Origin: Flammulina velutipes
Lineage: Eukaryota; Basidiomycota; Agaricomycetes; Agaricales; Physalacriaceae
Assembly: GCA_011800155.1 (NCBI GenBank)
Contig: CM022378.1
Location: forward strand, 744,001 to 808,000
Direction of reading: 5' to 3'
Length of the DNA: 64,000 bases
Both the position numbers and the translations under genes were made by a program. The notes below the pieces were generated by a model, which saw only the letters and a program-made list of their open reading frames with translations, did not search any database and had not been told where the DNA came from. Positions within the stretch are counted from its first letter, which is position 1. Every line of letters begins with the position of its first letter. Positions 33,001-43,123 of this stretch are shown in pieces.

Positions 33001-34554
33001 ATGGAGTGCGACGACGCTGTCTCTGACATTCTCAAAAGTCTCATTCATCCAATACATACCCTACCTCCCGAAATCCTGGGCCAAATTCTCTACCAAGTCT
33101 GCTGCTCGAATCATGAATTCCAAAGCAGCTTCAGCCCTGCTGACCAACGCTGGGCTCTATGCTATGTATCTCGCTCGTGGCGAGAGGTAGTCGTTTCAAG
33201 TCCTGAGTTGTGGTCAGTGCTCCACATAAATCTAAGGAAGGACCCTTTCCTTATGCTGGAGCCGGCTGTAACTCGGAGGGCGTTCGACCTCTTCATGAAG
33301 CGATCGAGTCAACATCCCCTCGATCTAGTCATCTCTATGAGGGGAACTCACCGACCTCGAAGTTTGGACGAGAACGTACGCTACGTTAGGCTGCACCTCT
33401 GCGGTGAGGCAGCGCGGTGGCGTCGAGTGACATTCATCTTGTCACGCATGGACGACATAGCAGAGACGATGGCCATGCTTTCGACTGCCTGCAGCGAATT
33501 TCCGCTTCTGCTGGAAATCGCCTTCGGAGTGGACGCATTTGGGGCCAAGTCAGATGATGTCCCCGCCGAGCTCAAGTTTCCCTTTCCCTCACCACGGCTT
33601 CGTAGAGCCAGACTCAATTCCGTATTTGTGCAAGGTCTTCCATGGGAACAGTTGACGGAATTGACGTTGGAGAGCGTTGTGACGTCCCCCGCCTCGGTGG
33701 GAAGATGCCTTGACGTTTTGGCCGTCGCTCAGCATCTAGATTCACTTTTCCTCTTCGAAGACGCCTTTGGAAGCGAATTTTCCCCTCCCAACCCTAGGAT
33801 CGTGACACTTCCGAGCGTACATACGCTTTGCATGAAAGGGGCACTCTTCTTCCTACATCTCTCACTTCCTAAACTTCGACACCTGCACATCGTTGGCGAC
33901 GCTCGTGACATTATCAGCACCACGGTCAATGCCTTCCTCTCCCGTTCTGGTTGTGCCATCACGTCGATACACCTACAGTATGTCAGAGGTCAGGAAGTTC
34001 CTCTGATTCTATCCTCAAGCCCGTGCATGGATACTCCCACGTCCCTCATCATCAAAGGCTCGTTCTCGCAAGTGTTCATGCCCAGCGAGGGAGTGGTAGA
34101 CATTTGCGCTGTCTTATCCCGAATCGGGGAAGATGCAAGTTTTCTTCCGTGTCTAAAGGACCTATCGGTCGAATTTTACACGGGGGAGAAGGTCTTTGGG
34201 GATATCTCGATTTGGGACGCGTTGGAGGAGAGATCGAGAACGATGAGGGGCATCGAGGTGGTCGTACGCTCAGTGCTTACAAGTGTGAACGGATATATTA
34301 CTCCTGACAATGCGGCTGACGCTGATGGGAGGTATTGGCCGATGACCATATATAACCCTTATGACAGTCGACTTCGGGAAGGACTCCAAAAAAGGCTGAA
34401 GAACGCGGGACTGTGTACTTTTCTATCCGTTGTAAGAATGTGGAAGTCGAGTATGGGGCGAGTATTAGAAGACAGGAACGTTCAAAGTGACCGCCCGTCG
34501 TTTGATTATATTCATGCCAAAGATTGTAGCTTCTGTTGGGACTGCGAATTCTAA
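32947..34554 (+). CDS. F-box/LRR-like protein, arm 1 copy
   Basis: An F-box-like motif (IHTLPPEILGQILYQVC) is followed by YVSRSWREVVVSSPELWSV, a common basidiomycete F-box context, and a Leu-rich C-terminal region with LRR-like spacing (LPWEQLTELTLESV, LPKLRHLHIVGD). The frame is uninterrupted to the TAA at 34552-34554. The first ATG is 32947, but the ATG at 33001 (MECDDAV) lines up with the start of the paralog (MDCDAPP) and may be the real one. About 518-536 residues. A role as a substrate receptor of an SCF ubiquitin ligase is inferred. Confidence 0.8.
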   Translation: MSRWNHTYKNCPLHQNAFMECDDAVSDILKSLIHPIHTLPPEILGQILYQVCCSNHEFQSSFSPADQRWALCYVSRSWREVVVSSPELWSVLHINLRKDPFLMLEPAVTRRAFDLFMKRSSQHPLDLVISMRGTHRPRSLDENVRYVRLHLCGEAARWRRVTFILSRMDDIAETMAMLSTACSEFPLLLEIAFGVDAFGAKSDDVPAELKFPFPSPRLRRARLNSVFVQGLPWEQLTELTLESVVTSPASVGRCLDVLAVAQHLDSLFLFEDAFGSEFSPPNPRIVTLPSVHTLCMKGALFFLHLSLPKLRHLHIVGDARDIISTTVNAFLSRSGCAITSIHLQYVRGQEVPLILSSSPCMDTPTSLIIKGSFSQVFMPSEGVVDICAVLSRIGEDASFLPCLKDLSVEFYTGEKVFGDISIWDALEERSRTMRGIEVVVRSVLTSVNGYITPDNAADADGRYWPMTIYNPYDSRLREGLQKRLKNAGLCTFLSVVRMWKSSMGRVLEDRNVQSDRPSFDYIHAKDCSFCWDCEF

Positions 34555-34746
34555 AGATGTATTAGAACTGTGTCTCCGCATCAGTTCGTCTGTTTTCCAT
34601 GCGCAACCTTCCTTTCATCATGCCTCATCAATGACACTGACAGTTAATGGTATTTCAATGGATACGCTTATATATACAAACACAACAAGCACAGTTACAT
34701 TGATTCTTGCTGACACCTAGTACTACATTCACTTTGAATATACTTG

Positions 34747-36011
34747 TTAACCAGACCACTCATCAGCCACGCTCGCACTAGCGTTGATCCCCATGGTAAT
34801 AAAACCAGCGAGTCCTTGCGAGATGACACCTCCCAGAAACTCGAGCCGGAAAACCGGGTCGTATTCGCCCTACGTAAGTGTGGCGTCAGTCAAAAGTCAA
34901 AATCAACAACAGGAATACTCGCCTCGGGCCCTCTTGAATCTTCAAAGATATTAAGAGAGTCTCGCCAGTTGCGCGTACGATCGCGCAATGCATTCGTTGT
35001 GTATGGATGCATCTGTTCCTCTGTGTTAGTTTACTATTTCTCCAGGGTCAGATAAGAACCATACCTTGTCGACTACTTCATTAATCGCGTCATCAAAGAA
35101 GAACTGTCCGACATGACTGAGCCTTCCAGGCGTGAAACCCGTTCCTTCAGGCTGCCAGTCGGTGTAAACCTTAGCATGGACGTGCGTGGCGCGTCCGGTG
35201 TAGTAGCTATCCAGAATGAATCAACACAAGGATAGATAGAACATGTGGGAAGCTTTCCTTACCCAGGAAATATAGTCGTGAATCTCGCTACTCCGTCCGT
35301 TCCGGTCACCTGTGCGCCCCTCAACCAAGTTTCGTCGGGCTTCGTGCGTGGGTATGGGCTCAACAAGCCAGCCCTCTGTCCGCCTACTTGGGGTTTCTGG
35401 TGTTCGTTTCCCGGGGCGGGGGTGGGATGGCCAGAGTAGTGCCCAGTAGCGTTCGCGTGCCAGATATCAACGAGGGCGTGTGGGAGCGGACGGCACGTGT
35501 TCACGTCAATAACACCGATGTCGAGCAGGAGGAGAAGTCCGGGCTGGAGCTCAGCAATGTTTGAACGGATGATGTGGGAGGGGGAAGGGTGATGATAATA
35601 GGGTCCCTCGGTTGTTATTGGTGTCAGGACGCAGGAAGTGTTTTGCGCGGAGGGGTGTGGCGCTGGAGGGAGGGGAGAGCAGGACATTAGGGACGAGGCG
35701 TGATCTGGGGGGTAAGTTAGGGGGGGGGGAATTAAATTCTCTACAGACATACCATCTCCGTGTTCGTCGAAAAGTTCGTCGTATCCTTCCAATCCAGCCT
35801 GTATGCCCATCTTCGGATGTCCACCCAGCACTTGCCTCGCCCAGGCGCGTTTCCGTTCAGCAGTATACATCGCAACTGCCGGCGCGCAATGGTACGCCGC
35901 CACCTGCAGTGCGCGCTGAGCTTCGATCTCCTCTGGCGTCGTTGGCGTGTGGTGCGCCAGTCCCGATCCCGAGAGAAACGAGAACACAAGTGCTAATGGT
36001 AATGTTTTCAT
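34747..36011 (-). CDS. Secreted-type intradiol ring-cleavage dioxygenase
   Basis: Exons on the minus strand: 36011-35263, 35206-35065, 35012-34923, 34869-34747, giving 367 residues. The N-terminus has a signal peptide (LPLALVFSFLSGSGLA). Metal-site motifs are TEGPYYH, then YYTGRATHVHAKVY with the two His. VGQFFFDD and LGGVISQGLAGFITMG complete the fold. Such enzymes open catechol-type rings between the hydroxyls using Fe(III). The last intron begins GC (GAG/GCGAGT) and ends AG. A weaker GTTGTT donor 15 nt later would also keep the frame. The neighbouring propeller genes could handle the muconate products, which is inference. Confidence 0.9.
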
Positions 36012-36384
36012 GATGGATAATGAATAAAGAACAGCTGGCCATTGGTCGTTTTATGCGAAGTGTGACGGATCGGATCATCAGTCCGTGTTCAACTCGGACT
36101 CGGAGTCTTCTATTTCGCACTTTTATACATTTACAGGCTATTTTATGCGAGTGTATCGCGTTCTAGCTCTTGGATTATATGTCAAGGGTTCGGGAAGACG
36201 CCACATAGCGTGGGAGACCGTTGAAAGTAGTACGGCTATACAATCATGGTTGGGATCGATAGGATAAGCTTTAGACGTGATGAAATGTCATGAATTGAAG
36301 AGTTGTTACACTAAATCCGGATACAGCAATGAATAGAGCGATAACAAAAAAAGTACTTGTACAGATATAACAGTGTCCCATGCA
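36012..36384. other. Intergenic, nothing recognised
   Basis: This 373-base gap holds the dioxygenase promoter and the 3' end of RING5. No frame or repeat was recognised. Confidence 0.4.
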
Positions 36385-38117
36385 TTAAAGTCCCTCACTA
36401 AATGACCTCAAAAACGGTCGCACTGGGGTAGGCGCAGCGATGGGCGCAGGACTGGGAACATGCCGACTCAGGTCAAGTCCCAGCGCGTTAGCCGGAGTCG
36501 ACGGGACGGTACGCGCATGCCGGGGAGTCTGTGGCTGCGAAGACCTCCGCCCAGGCCCAGGCGCCTGCGCAGGAAGAAAAGCCCTCACATCCCCCACCGG
36601 GATCTCCAACTCTTCATCTCCATGCACAGCAGGCTCCGCCACTTGCACCCCCGAAAGTCGGCCCAAGCCGAATCCCAAGGAGCTAGATGTGAGCTGGGAG
36701 TGCCAGGTAGCCATGCTGCCTTGAGGGCTCGGAGGGCGGAAGGCAGCTCGGCGCGTCGTTGGGGTTGGTGTTGCTGCAGCAATATGGACGGTATGGGTCG
36801 GGCGAGGTACGTAGGTCATCGTGCTCGGTGTGGGCGTGTGTGAAGACTGGACAGCAGCGGAATGTGCGCGTGTGGGCGTATGCGATGGCTGGACAGCAAT
36901 GGTATGGGCGCGTGTGGGAGCGGGGGTATAAATCTGTATGGGTATGGGTGGAATGACCTGTCTCTCCCTCTCCCTCTCCTTGTCCTTCTTCCGCTTCTTC
37001 TTCTCCCCGCCCCGAATACGATCCACTTCCGATTGTGGAAAGTACTGGGAGCTGTCTATGCCGGGAACGGGGAAAGGATCCGTATGGGAGCGTTGAGTTT
37101 CTGGATGCGAACGATGGGATTTATGTTTGCGGGTTTTTGGGGGGTATGACTGTTCGGGAAACGAAGACTCTTTGTTGGTGTAAGAAGATGAGGAAGGTGG
37201 CATGGGTATGGGTGGCCCGTTCGTGGGCAGCGGAAGGCTGTACATTGCCATATCAGCGTAACGGTCGAGTATAATATCGGCGGGTGGCGGCGGGAGTGGA
37301 TTAGAGTTCCCATTCGTGCGTGAAGCGGGATACTCGTAATACATCTTAACGGGGTTGCCGTTCGATGTTGGAGTTGGCGGATATTCGTAGTGTCCACTCG
37401 GTCCAGGATAATATCCGTTCATTGCTTGTCCGTGAGCGTATTCCTCTTTTGCCTTGCCCTTGCCTTTGTCTTTGCGTGAGACAGGAGAATGCGATACGCG
37501 CATCTCCTCCAGCTCGGTTTCTAGTTCCGTTATGCGTCTGTTCACTGAGGTCAGGAATAAAGTAGGAGGACCAAGGAGCGTACAGTTGTAATGCGTCTCT
37601 TGCATTCTGTCCTTTTCGAAACGCGTGTACCACTCCTAACTCGTCCTATTCGTTGTGTCAGTTTACAGCATGAGAAGGAGATACAACGGGAACGCACCTC
37701 TTGATCCTCAACGTCTTGTCCAGCAACGAGTTTTGCCAGGACCTCTCTCTCTTTCTCCGCAGCTTCCTTCTCTCGCGCGTGTACAGCTCTTTCGACCGCC
37801 CGTTCCACTCGTTCGCGTTCCACCTCAGCAGAGAGCGTATCTTCGAAAGTATCCACATGTAGTTTCTTCACAGCAGTCATATCGCGGAACGGCTTTCTAC
37901 ACAGTGGACAGACACCTCCGCCACTCCCTCGAATCATCAGAATCGAATGCAGGCATCTGGATGAATGTAAGTGGCGCAATGTGGCAGATGTTACAGAAAC
38001 GCACGCTCTGCAAAAGACATGGCCACACGGGATTCCGTGAGGTTGGGAATCCTCGTCATCGCCGTAGTTGGCCAGACAGACGTCGCAGGTGCTCGTTGGG
38101 TGCACAACTAACGGCAT
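36385..38117 (-). CDS. RING-finger protein with coiled coil and long low-complexity tail (RING5)
   Basis: Read leftward from 38117: MPLVVHPTSTCDVC, IPCGHVFCRAC, VCPLCRKPF. The phase-2 intron at 37957-38004 sits directly before the CL of the RING, as in RING2, 3 and 4. A charged coiled coil (VERERVERAVERAVHAREKE) continues after a second intron into YTRFEKDRMQETHYN and ITELETELEEMR. The C-terminal 300 residues are Pro/Ser/Tyr-rich with a basic block (GGEKKKRKKDKERERER) and tandem PTRAH...AVQ.SHT motifs. The layout matches RING1. A possible 39-nt intron near 37560 is too short to accept. Likely an E3 ubiquitin ligase. Confidence 0.8.
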
Positions 38118-38639
38118 TGTTCGCTTCCTCTACGTCTCTCGTCGACCTGTGCTTGTCGCTCGCGTCCTCTTGTTGCTATCGTCTTCGTGCTATTACTGCT
38201 AGGTGCATTAGTGTTGTCCCAAGGACGAGAAACAGAGAGATGATGGAGGTAAGAAGTCAACAGCAAGTGCAATGAGGCGATGCTTCCCAAATGAGTAACA
38301 TCAGGTTTACCGCTCTTGAGGTCGTGTTTACATCTGGCACTCTACTTTTAATGCATTAATGGGGTAGTGGTAACCTGGGTCGTTGCCACATCGTGTAACT
38401 CGACCCGCCGGGGGTTCGATTCCCTCTTAATGCAATCAGCAAGCAAATTACCTTTTTTTGCGTGTAAAATTACTAGCTAGCAAGACGCACACGTAACCTT
38501 TGTACCAAGTCGCCTCAGTAAGCTGAAAGAACTGCAATTGCATTTGCCATATGTGAAAAACAAAACTCGTGTCATTATAATCGTGCCCTTGCCAGATAAG
38601 AAGAGAAACATATGTAGCCCCAAAACCCAACCGCGACCT
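38118..38639. other. Gap holding a tRNA gene
   Basis: These 522 bases contain the tRNA-Gly at 38353-38433. The rest is the RING5 upstream region and the 3' side of the gene at 38640; nothing more was recognised. Confidence 0.5.
38353..38433 (+). tRNA. tRNA-Gly(GCC) with an 11-nt intron
   Basis: The 70-nt body is identical to the two minus-strand copies at 21995 and 26777, with anticodon GCC. The intron after base 37 is only 11 nt. Total length is 81 nt. Flanking sequence is not shared with the other copies. Confidence 0.95.
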
Positions 38640-39743
38640 CTACTCATATATAGGACAGAGTGTATCCTCCCCGTCCACCATTAGCAAGCAAGGCAGGCCC
38701 ATCTCCTTCCTCTCTTGAGCTCTCGACTTGAATATACCCCATGTCTCCGTCATAGGCGTCAACGGCGGAGAAGGCGGAAGATCCAAAAACGCCATCTTCA
38801 TCGACCTCTGCTCCTTCACAAAAACATCGTTATCCACAACGATCTTCGTCATCGACTTCCTCGGGCTCGAATCCCTCAAACTCATCACCTTGGCTTCGAT
38901 GCCATCTCCAATCCTCGCCTTGGTCTCGAATTCCAGACGATCGTTCTCTTGATCCAGACGGCGCAGTGTAGGGCTCTTGGTGATACGTAGAGGAGAAGTG
39001 CTGCAGACGGACGAAGTGCTGCTAGCCGAGAAAGAACAGGAGCCAAATAAGCCGAGAGAGGGCAGAGGAGGGTTGGTCGTAGAGGAAGAGCTCGAGGACG
39101 ACGAGGATCCAGAAGAGATGTGAGTGCTTCTCTTGATTACGCACAACGCAGGTGTCATTGGAGGCGATGGAGGGTAGAGTGAGCCTATCGAGCTGCCTGA
39201 AGACGAGGAAAAGGAAGGCATGGATGTCGTAGGGCTCGTAGGTTCTTGATAGCTAGACAGTATGGTGGGTGTCGAAAGGCGATAATGAAAGGTCGTATCG
39301 GTTTCGTCGTAGAGGCCGAAGTCAGGCGTATCTGTTGACGGAGCAGGCTTTCGGCTAATTGAAAGCATCGAGAGAGAAGGGCGTCGAGAAGAATCGGATG
39401 GAGCTACAGCGCGGTTAACGACTTTCTGCGAGGGTTCAGGCAGAGAGACGAATGCTTTGGAGGGCTTCTTGGGCAGTTCAGGAAAGACAAAAGTCAACAT
39501 CTTCTTGGTCGCCTGGAACGATATGAACTCTGACTGGAATCCGATGCGTGAGTTGATTACGTACCTGGGAGGATCTCTGCTTCTCTTCATGACTGGGCTG
39601 CTGGATAGCGCCGTTTGTGACAGTTTTGAGGGGCTGGTAAAGACCTCAATGTCTGAAGCCAGAGATAGGAAATAAACATACGGGCGTGTCAACAAGAGTT
39701 GAGGCACTGCTGAGGGTCTTGTCGGAAAGCTGTTTTGAATCAT
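38640..39743 (-). CDS. Uncharacterised Ser-rich protein
   Basis: No family was recognised. The frame runs from 39743 to 38640 (367 residues) without a stop. Visible features are a Lys/Pro segment after MLTFVFPELPKKPSKAF, a long Ser/Pro/Thr-rich centre with a poly-Ser run, and a conserved-looking acidic/basic C-terminus (MAFLDLPPSPPLTPMTETWGIF). The first ATG overlaps the stop of the next gene as ATGA. The ATG at 39500 (MLTFVF) is a credible alternative start. An intron starting GTACGT near 39560 would shift frame, so it was not used. Confidence 0.55.
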   Translation of the reverse strand: MIQNSFPTRPSAVPQLLLTRPYVYFLSLASDIEVFTSPSKLSQTALSSSPVMKRSRDPPRYVINSRIGFQSEFISFQATKKMLTFVFPELPKKPSKAFVSLPEPSQKVVNRAVAPSDSSRRPSLSMLSISRKPAPSTDTPDFGLYDETDTTFHYRLSTPTILSSYQEPTSPTTSMPSFSSSSGSSIGSLYPPSPPMTPALCVIKRSTHISSGSSSSSSSSSTTNPPLPSLGLFGSCSFSASSTSSVCSTSPLRITKSPTLRRLDQENDRLEFETKARIGDGIEAKVMSLRDSSPRKSMTKIVVDNDVFVKEQRSMKMAFLDLPPSPPLTPMTETWGIFKSRAQERKEMGLPCLLMVDGEDTLCPIYE

Positions 39744-40083
39744 CTGTTAATTGGGATGGCAATATGAAGGGACCGGCTTGCCTCTGGCAGCTGGCGAGGT
39801 GAAACCAGCTCGGTGGGGGTAGAGGCAGGGCGAACCGTCAGAGAAGGGATTTCTTGGGTCGTCGTCGGGTTGTTCTGTATCTCTGTGTCAACTCCCAGTC
39901 CCGCCCTGCGTGAAGAGCTCGTACCTCCTTGTCTGCTGCCTGTGCGCGCATATCGCGTAGGGAACGAGCAACAAAACAGAGCATACATCCAGCGACGACG
40001 AACAAAGGCAGACTGCAGGCAAGGATGATCTTGATAAGGGATTCGTGCATAGAAATGTGATGAAGGAGCGTCGAGGTAGCCAT
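39740..40083 (-). CDS. Small single-pass membrane protein, uncharacterised
   Basis: Read leftward from the ATG at 40083: MATSTLLHHISMHESLIKI, then a membrane segment (IILACSLPLFVVAGCMLCFVA) and a basic stretch (RSLRDMRAQAADKE). Joining a GTACGA donor to an AG near 39884 continues with a Pro/Thr-rich tail ending IAIPINR at 39740. Without that intron the frame stops at 39838. No family was recognised. Confidence 0.45.
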
Positions 40084-40254
40084 CTTAAAGAGCGTGGGGA
40101 TTCGTTACGGTGTGGTGGTGGTCGGAAAGCAAGAGTACTGTGGCGCTCCAGCGAACAAAGGGAATGTTGCGGTCACGTGCAGCGGTTGATGTTCCTTACC
40201 CGGGGCCTGGACCAACAATGAACATCATCCGCATCTTGACCAGCGACCACCATC

Positions 40255-42633
40255 ATGTCTTCACTTACAGCGCTGCTGAACTCTCTACACTCGCATCTAC
40301 AAGCACAGACACATTTACTACCGCCTTTACATGCGCAACTTGGCCTACCATCGACTGCACTCGAAGATGAGCTAGCAGCCATCCAGCAGAAGCTCATGAG
40401 CAGTGTCGAGGCGCAAATCGAACTACGGAGACGAGAAGTCGATAGCTGGATGCAAAGATGCGAAAGCGTTGAAGAAGATTGTATACGATACCAGAAGGCA
40501 TTAGGCGGGCACATCAAGTCGACTGGAAATAGTGTCGGCGAGCTCCGCAAGGAAAAGGCCCTACCGAGACGATTCGACATGGCCTCTGAGCATCAGGAAA
40601 AACTACGACAAGTGCGTGCGCTCTCACTCCTTCTATATATTGGCTAACAGAGCAACAGTTGTATCATACCAAATTAGAGCAGTTGACGACGCTCTCCAAC
40701 CGCTTAAATTCCCTAGCACGGACGTTGGGTGCGGCCTTTTTCGCGCACGACGTTCTCGACGACGACGATATGGATGCTTCTGTGCATCGCGACGTCACTC
40801 CAGAGCGGTTTCTACGCATGGAGAAGGAGCTTGTCCGTGGCAAAGCTGAAGTGGTGAGTGTCCTCCATCCCTACAATCGGTTTACTTGTCTAACAACTGG
40901 AATAGTCTAAACGCCTTCAGCAACTCTCAGCAACATTTGTACAGATTGACTGGCTCCATACCGAACTTGGCATGTCTGCGCCTTCCCTTGACGACCTTCC
41001 TTCGTTGCTCTCCCCGCCCTCATTCGACACCTCTCGCGCACCTTCATCTTTTGGTCTGGGCATGGACCGCCTAGATCCTTTCGCCATGTCTACACCTACG
41101 CCTGCTTCTCGCAACCACTCCTTCGTCATACACGAATCAGACGTCGACTGCCAACGCATATTTGCCAACTTCGTCGCTAGAGTGGAGGAAGCGGAGGCTG
41201 AAGGACTTCCTGAGCGATCAGGCGTCCCAGTAGGACTGGAGAACGTCAACCCGACGCCGCGGTTGATAAAATGGGCGAACGAGCTACAGACGTCTTTGGA
41301 AGAGACGAAGAGGAAGCGGGAAACGCACATACAGTCAATGTATGATGAACTCGAAGGCCTGTGGCGAAGGCTGGGCGTGCATGAGGAGGATATGGATGCC
41401 TTCGTTGATGCCAATCGGGGGAGCACGGAGGAAACTGTGAGAGGATACGAGGAGGAGCTTGAAAGGATGTTGGAATTGAAGAGAGAAAGGATGGGTGCAT
41501 TTGTCGCCAGTGCTCGAGAGGAGATCTTGAAGCTGTGGGATGAACTCATGGTCGGAGATGAGGAACGTGCGGATTTCGCACCATTTGCCGATGGTAAGTC
41601 ATTTCTATTTCTCGATTGTATCAGGATGCTAATGAGCCCGCTTTTCTAGATGAACATTCCGAGGAGCTCTTAACCATCCACGAAGATGAAATCAGACGAC
41701 TCAAGGAGGAGAAACGTGAAAAGGCTCCTCTACTAGCTGCTATCAAGAAGTACTTCGAGATATGTGAGGAGGAGAAGGAGTTAGCTGCCGCTGCGTCTGA
41801 CCAGACCAGGCTGTTTGGCAAAGGTGCAAGGGATCCTGGACGCCTGCTAAGGGAGGAAAAGATGAGAAAGCGTGTTTTCAAAGAGAAACCAAGGGTAAGT
41901 ATTTTGCTTTACTTTCCTACTCATGTGCTTACAAACCTTTTAGCTCGAACAAGACCTTATTGCGATGATACCTGTCTGGGAGAAGGAGGCTGGACACCCG
42001 TTCCTCGTGTATGGTGACTCCATGCTCCAAGCACTCATCGCAACAGTGAGCGCCCAGGACCAGGAGAACAAGCGAAAACCTCCGTCTGGTGGCCGAGCGG
42101 GATCAGTTCCTCCGCGATCGACAACTCCCAGCAACTCGTATGCGCCTACAAAGAGCGGTGTGGTCACCCCGGCGGTGCGTCCAGCGGGATCTAGTGTCCA
42201 CTCGGCACCGAACAAGCGCATGAAGATGTCGGACGATGCCCACAAAATGCCCCTCGGGATGTCAAGGAGCCACAACGGACGCGCCGTCTCACCCTCGAAG
42301 ATCCCTGGCTCTGGAGCTGGGAAGCAAAGTCAGAGTTCGCTGCCCCGTCCGATTGCGATGCCTGTGCCGAAGCCTGGGACGCAGCATCATGCGCTGGGGC
42401 ATGGAAGGGTGCCGAGCAGTGGGGTGTTGCATGGGAGTGTTAGTGGGTATGGGGCGTCTGGGATACGGAGTGCTAGTTATATGGGGACGAGGGCTGTTAG
42501 TGGTGGGGCGAAGAAGGCGAGTCGTGCGAAGAGGGAGAGTTTTAGGCCTAGGCCGAGTATGGATGCGCCGCTTGGGGCGTCGACGCGGTATAGGGCGTTT
42601 GCGGCTAGTGTGAGGGAGGAGGAGGAGTATTGA
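40255..42633 (+). CDS. ase1: Microtubule-associated protein of the Ase1/PRC1/MAP65 family
   Basis: Exons 40255-40611, 40659-40853, 40906-41593, 41650-41894 and 41944-42633 join in frame to 724 residues. The N-terminus is coiled coil. The conserved spectrin-like core includes LWDELMVGDEER, LLTIHEDEIRRLKEE and KKYFEICEEEKEL. It also has RLFGKGARDPGRLLREEK and the WEKEAGHPFLVYG motif, which are strongly diagnostic. The C-terminus is a basic Ser/Pro-rich tail as in other members, probably with kinase sites. These dimers crosslink antiparallel microtubules in the spindle midzone. Family assignment is secure; exon edges are by eye. Confidence 0.92.
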
Positions 42634-43123
42634 GATGGGTGTGCGAGGCTACCCGACTTCTCGGCGTGGCCATGGGCCAGTTGGATGGTGTTGTTTTTCT
42701 TTATTTTTATGGTGCATGATCTGCTTTCGTTTACTTATGACTTTTTTCTGTATTCTAGTGCGTTATGATATGTATGTCAAACTATTATGTGGATCGTTAG
42801 TACGTGATCGTGGCTTCGTTGCTACAGTAACGACAACCTTTTACATTCGCTAACAACTCGAGCTCTCATAGCTGAGCGCGGGAATGAAAGGTGCTCCATC
42901 AGACTGGTACTAGGAGGGTAAACTATAGATGCTAACTCACTTTTCTCTGTAGTTTTTTCACATCCGTGGACTCGATTCTCGTTAACGTATGCACGCGATG
43001 GCATGAGCTATCCACTCGGCTCGTTGCTGGCCATCCGGACCGCCCACGGTTCATGCAACGGACACATGACACCCATCTTGTGGTACTTAACAGAAGTTAC
43101 AGAATTACTACCCTATTCCATCC
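42634..43123. other. Intergenic, nothing recognised
   Basis: About 490 bases with a T-rich left part (likely the 3' UTR of the Ase1 gene) and no supported frame. Confidence 0.4.

Larger units (their letters stand above)
31344..34554. repeat. Inverted-repeat arm 1 (cyclase plus F-box pair)
   Basis: The whole divergent unit, including the intergenic region, recurs in inverse orientation at 44431-47593. The cyclase gene and promoter are highly similar between arms. The F-box gene is more diverged except for one nearly identical tract. Confidence 0.85.

Noticed and set aside
37560..37600. A 39-nt intron in RING5 (GTACGC...CTCAG)
   Set aside because: Shorter than every supported intron here, and the frame reads through it.
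39520..39575. GTACGT-CAG intron in the Ser-rich gene
   Set aside because: Donor and acceptor phases differ, so splicing would break a long open frame.
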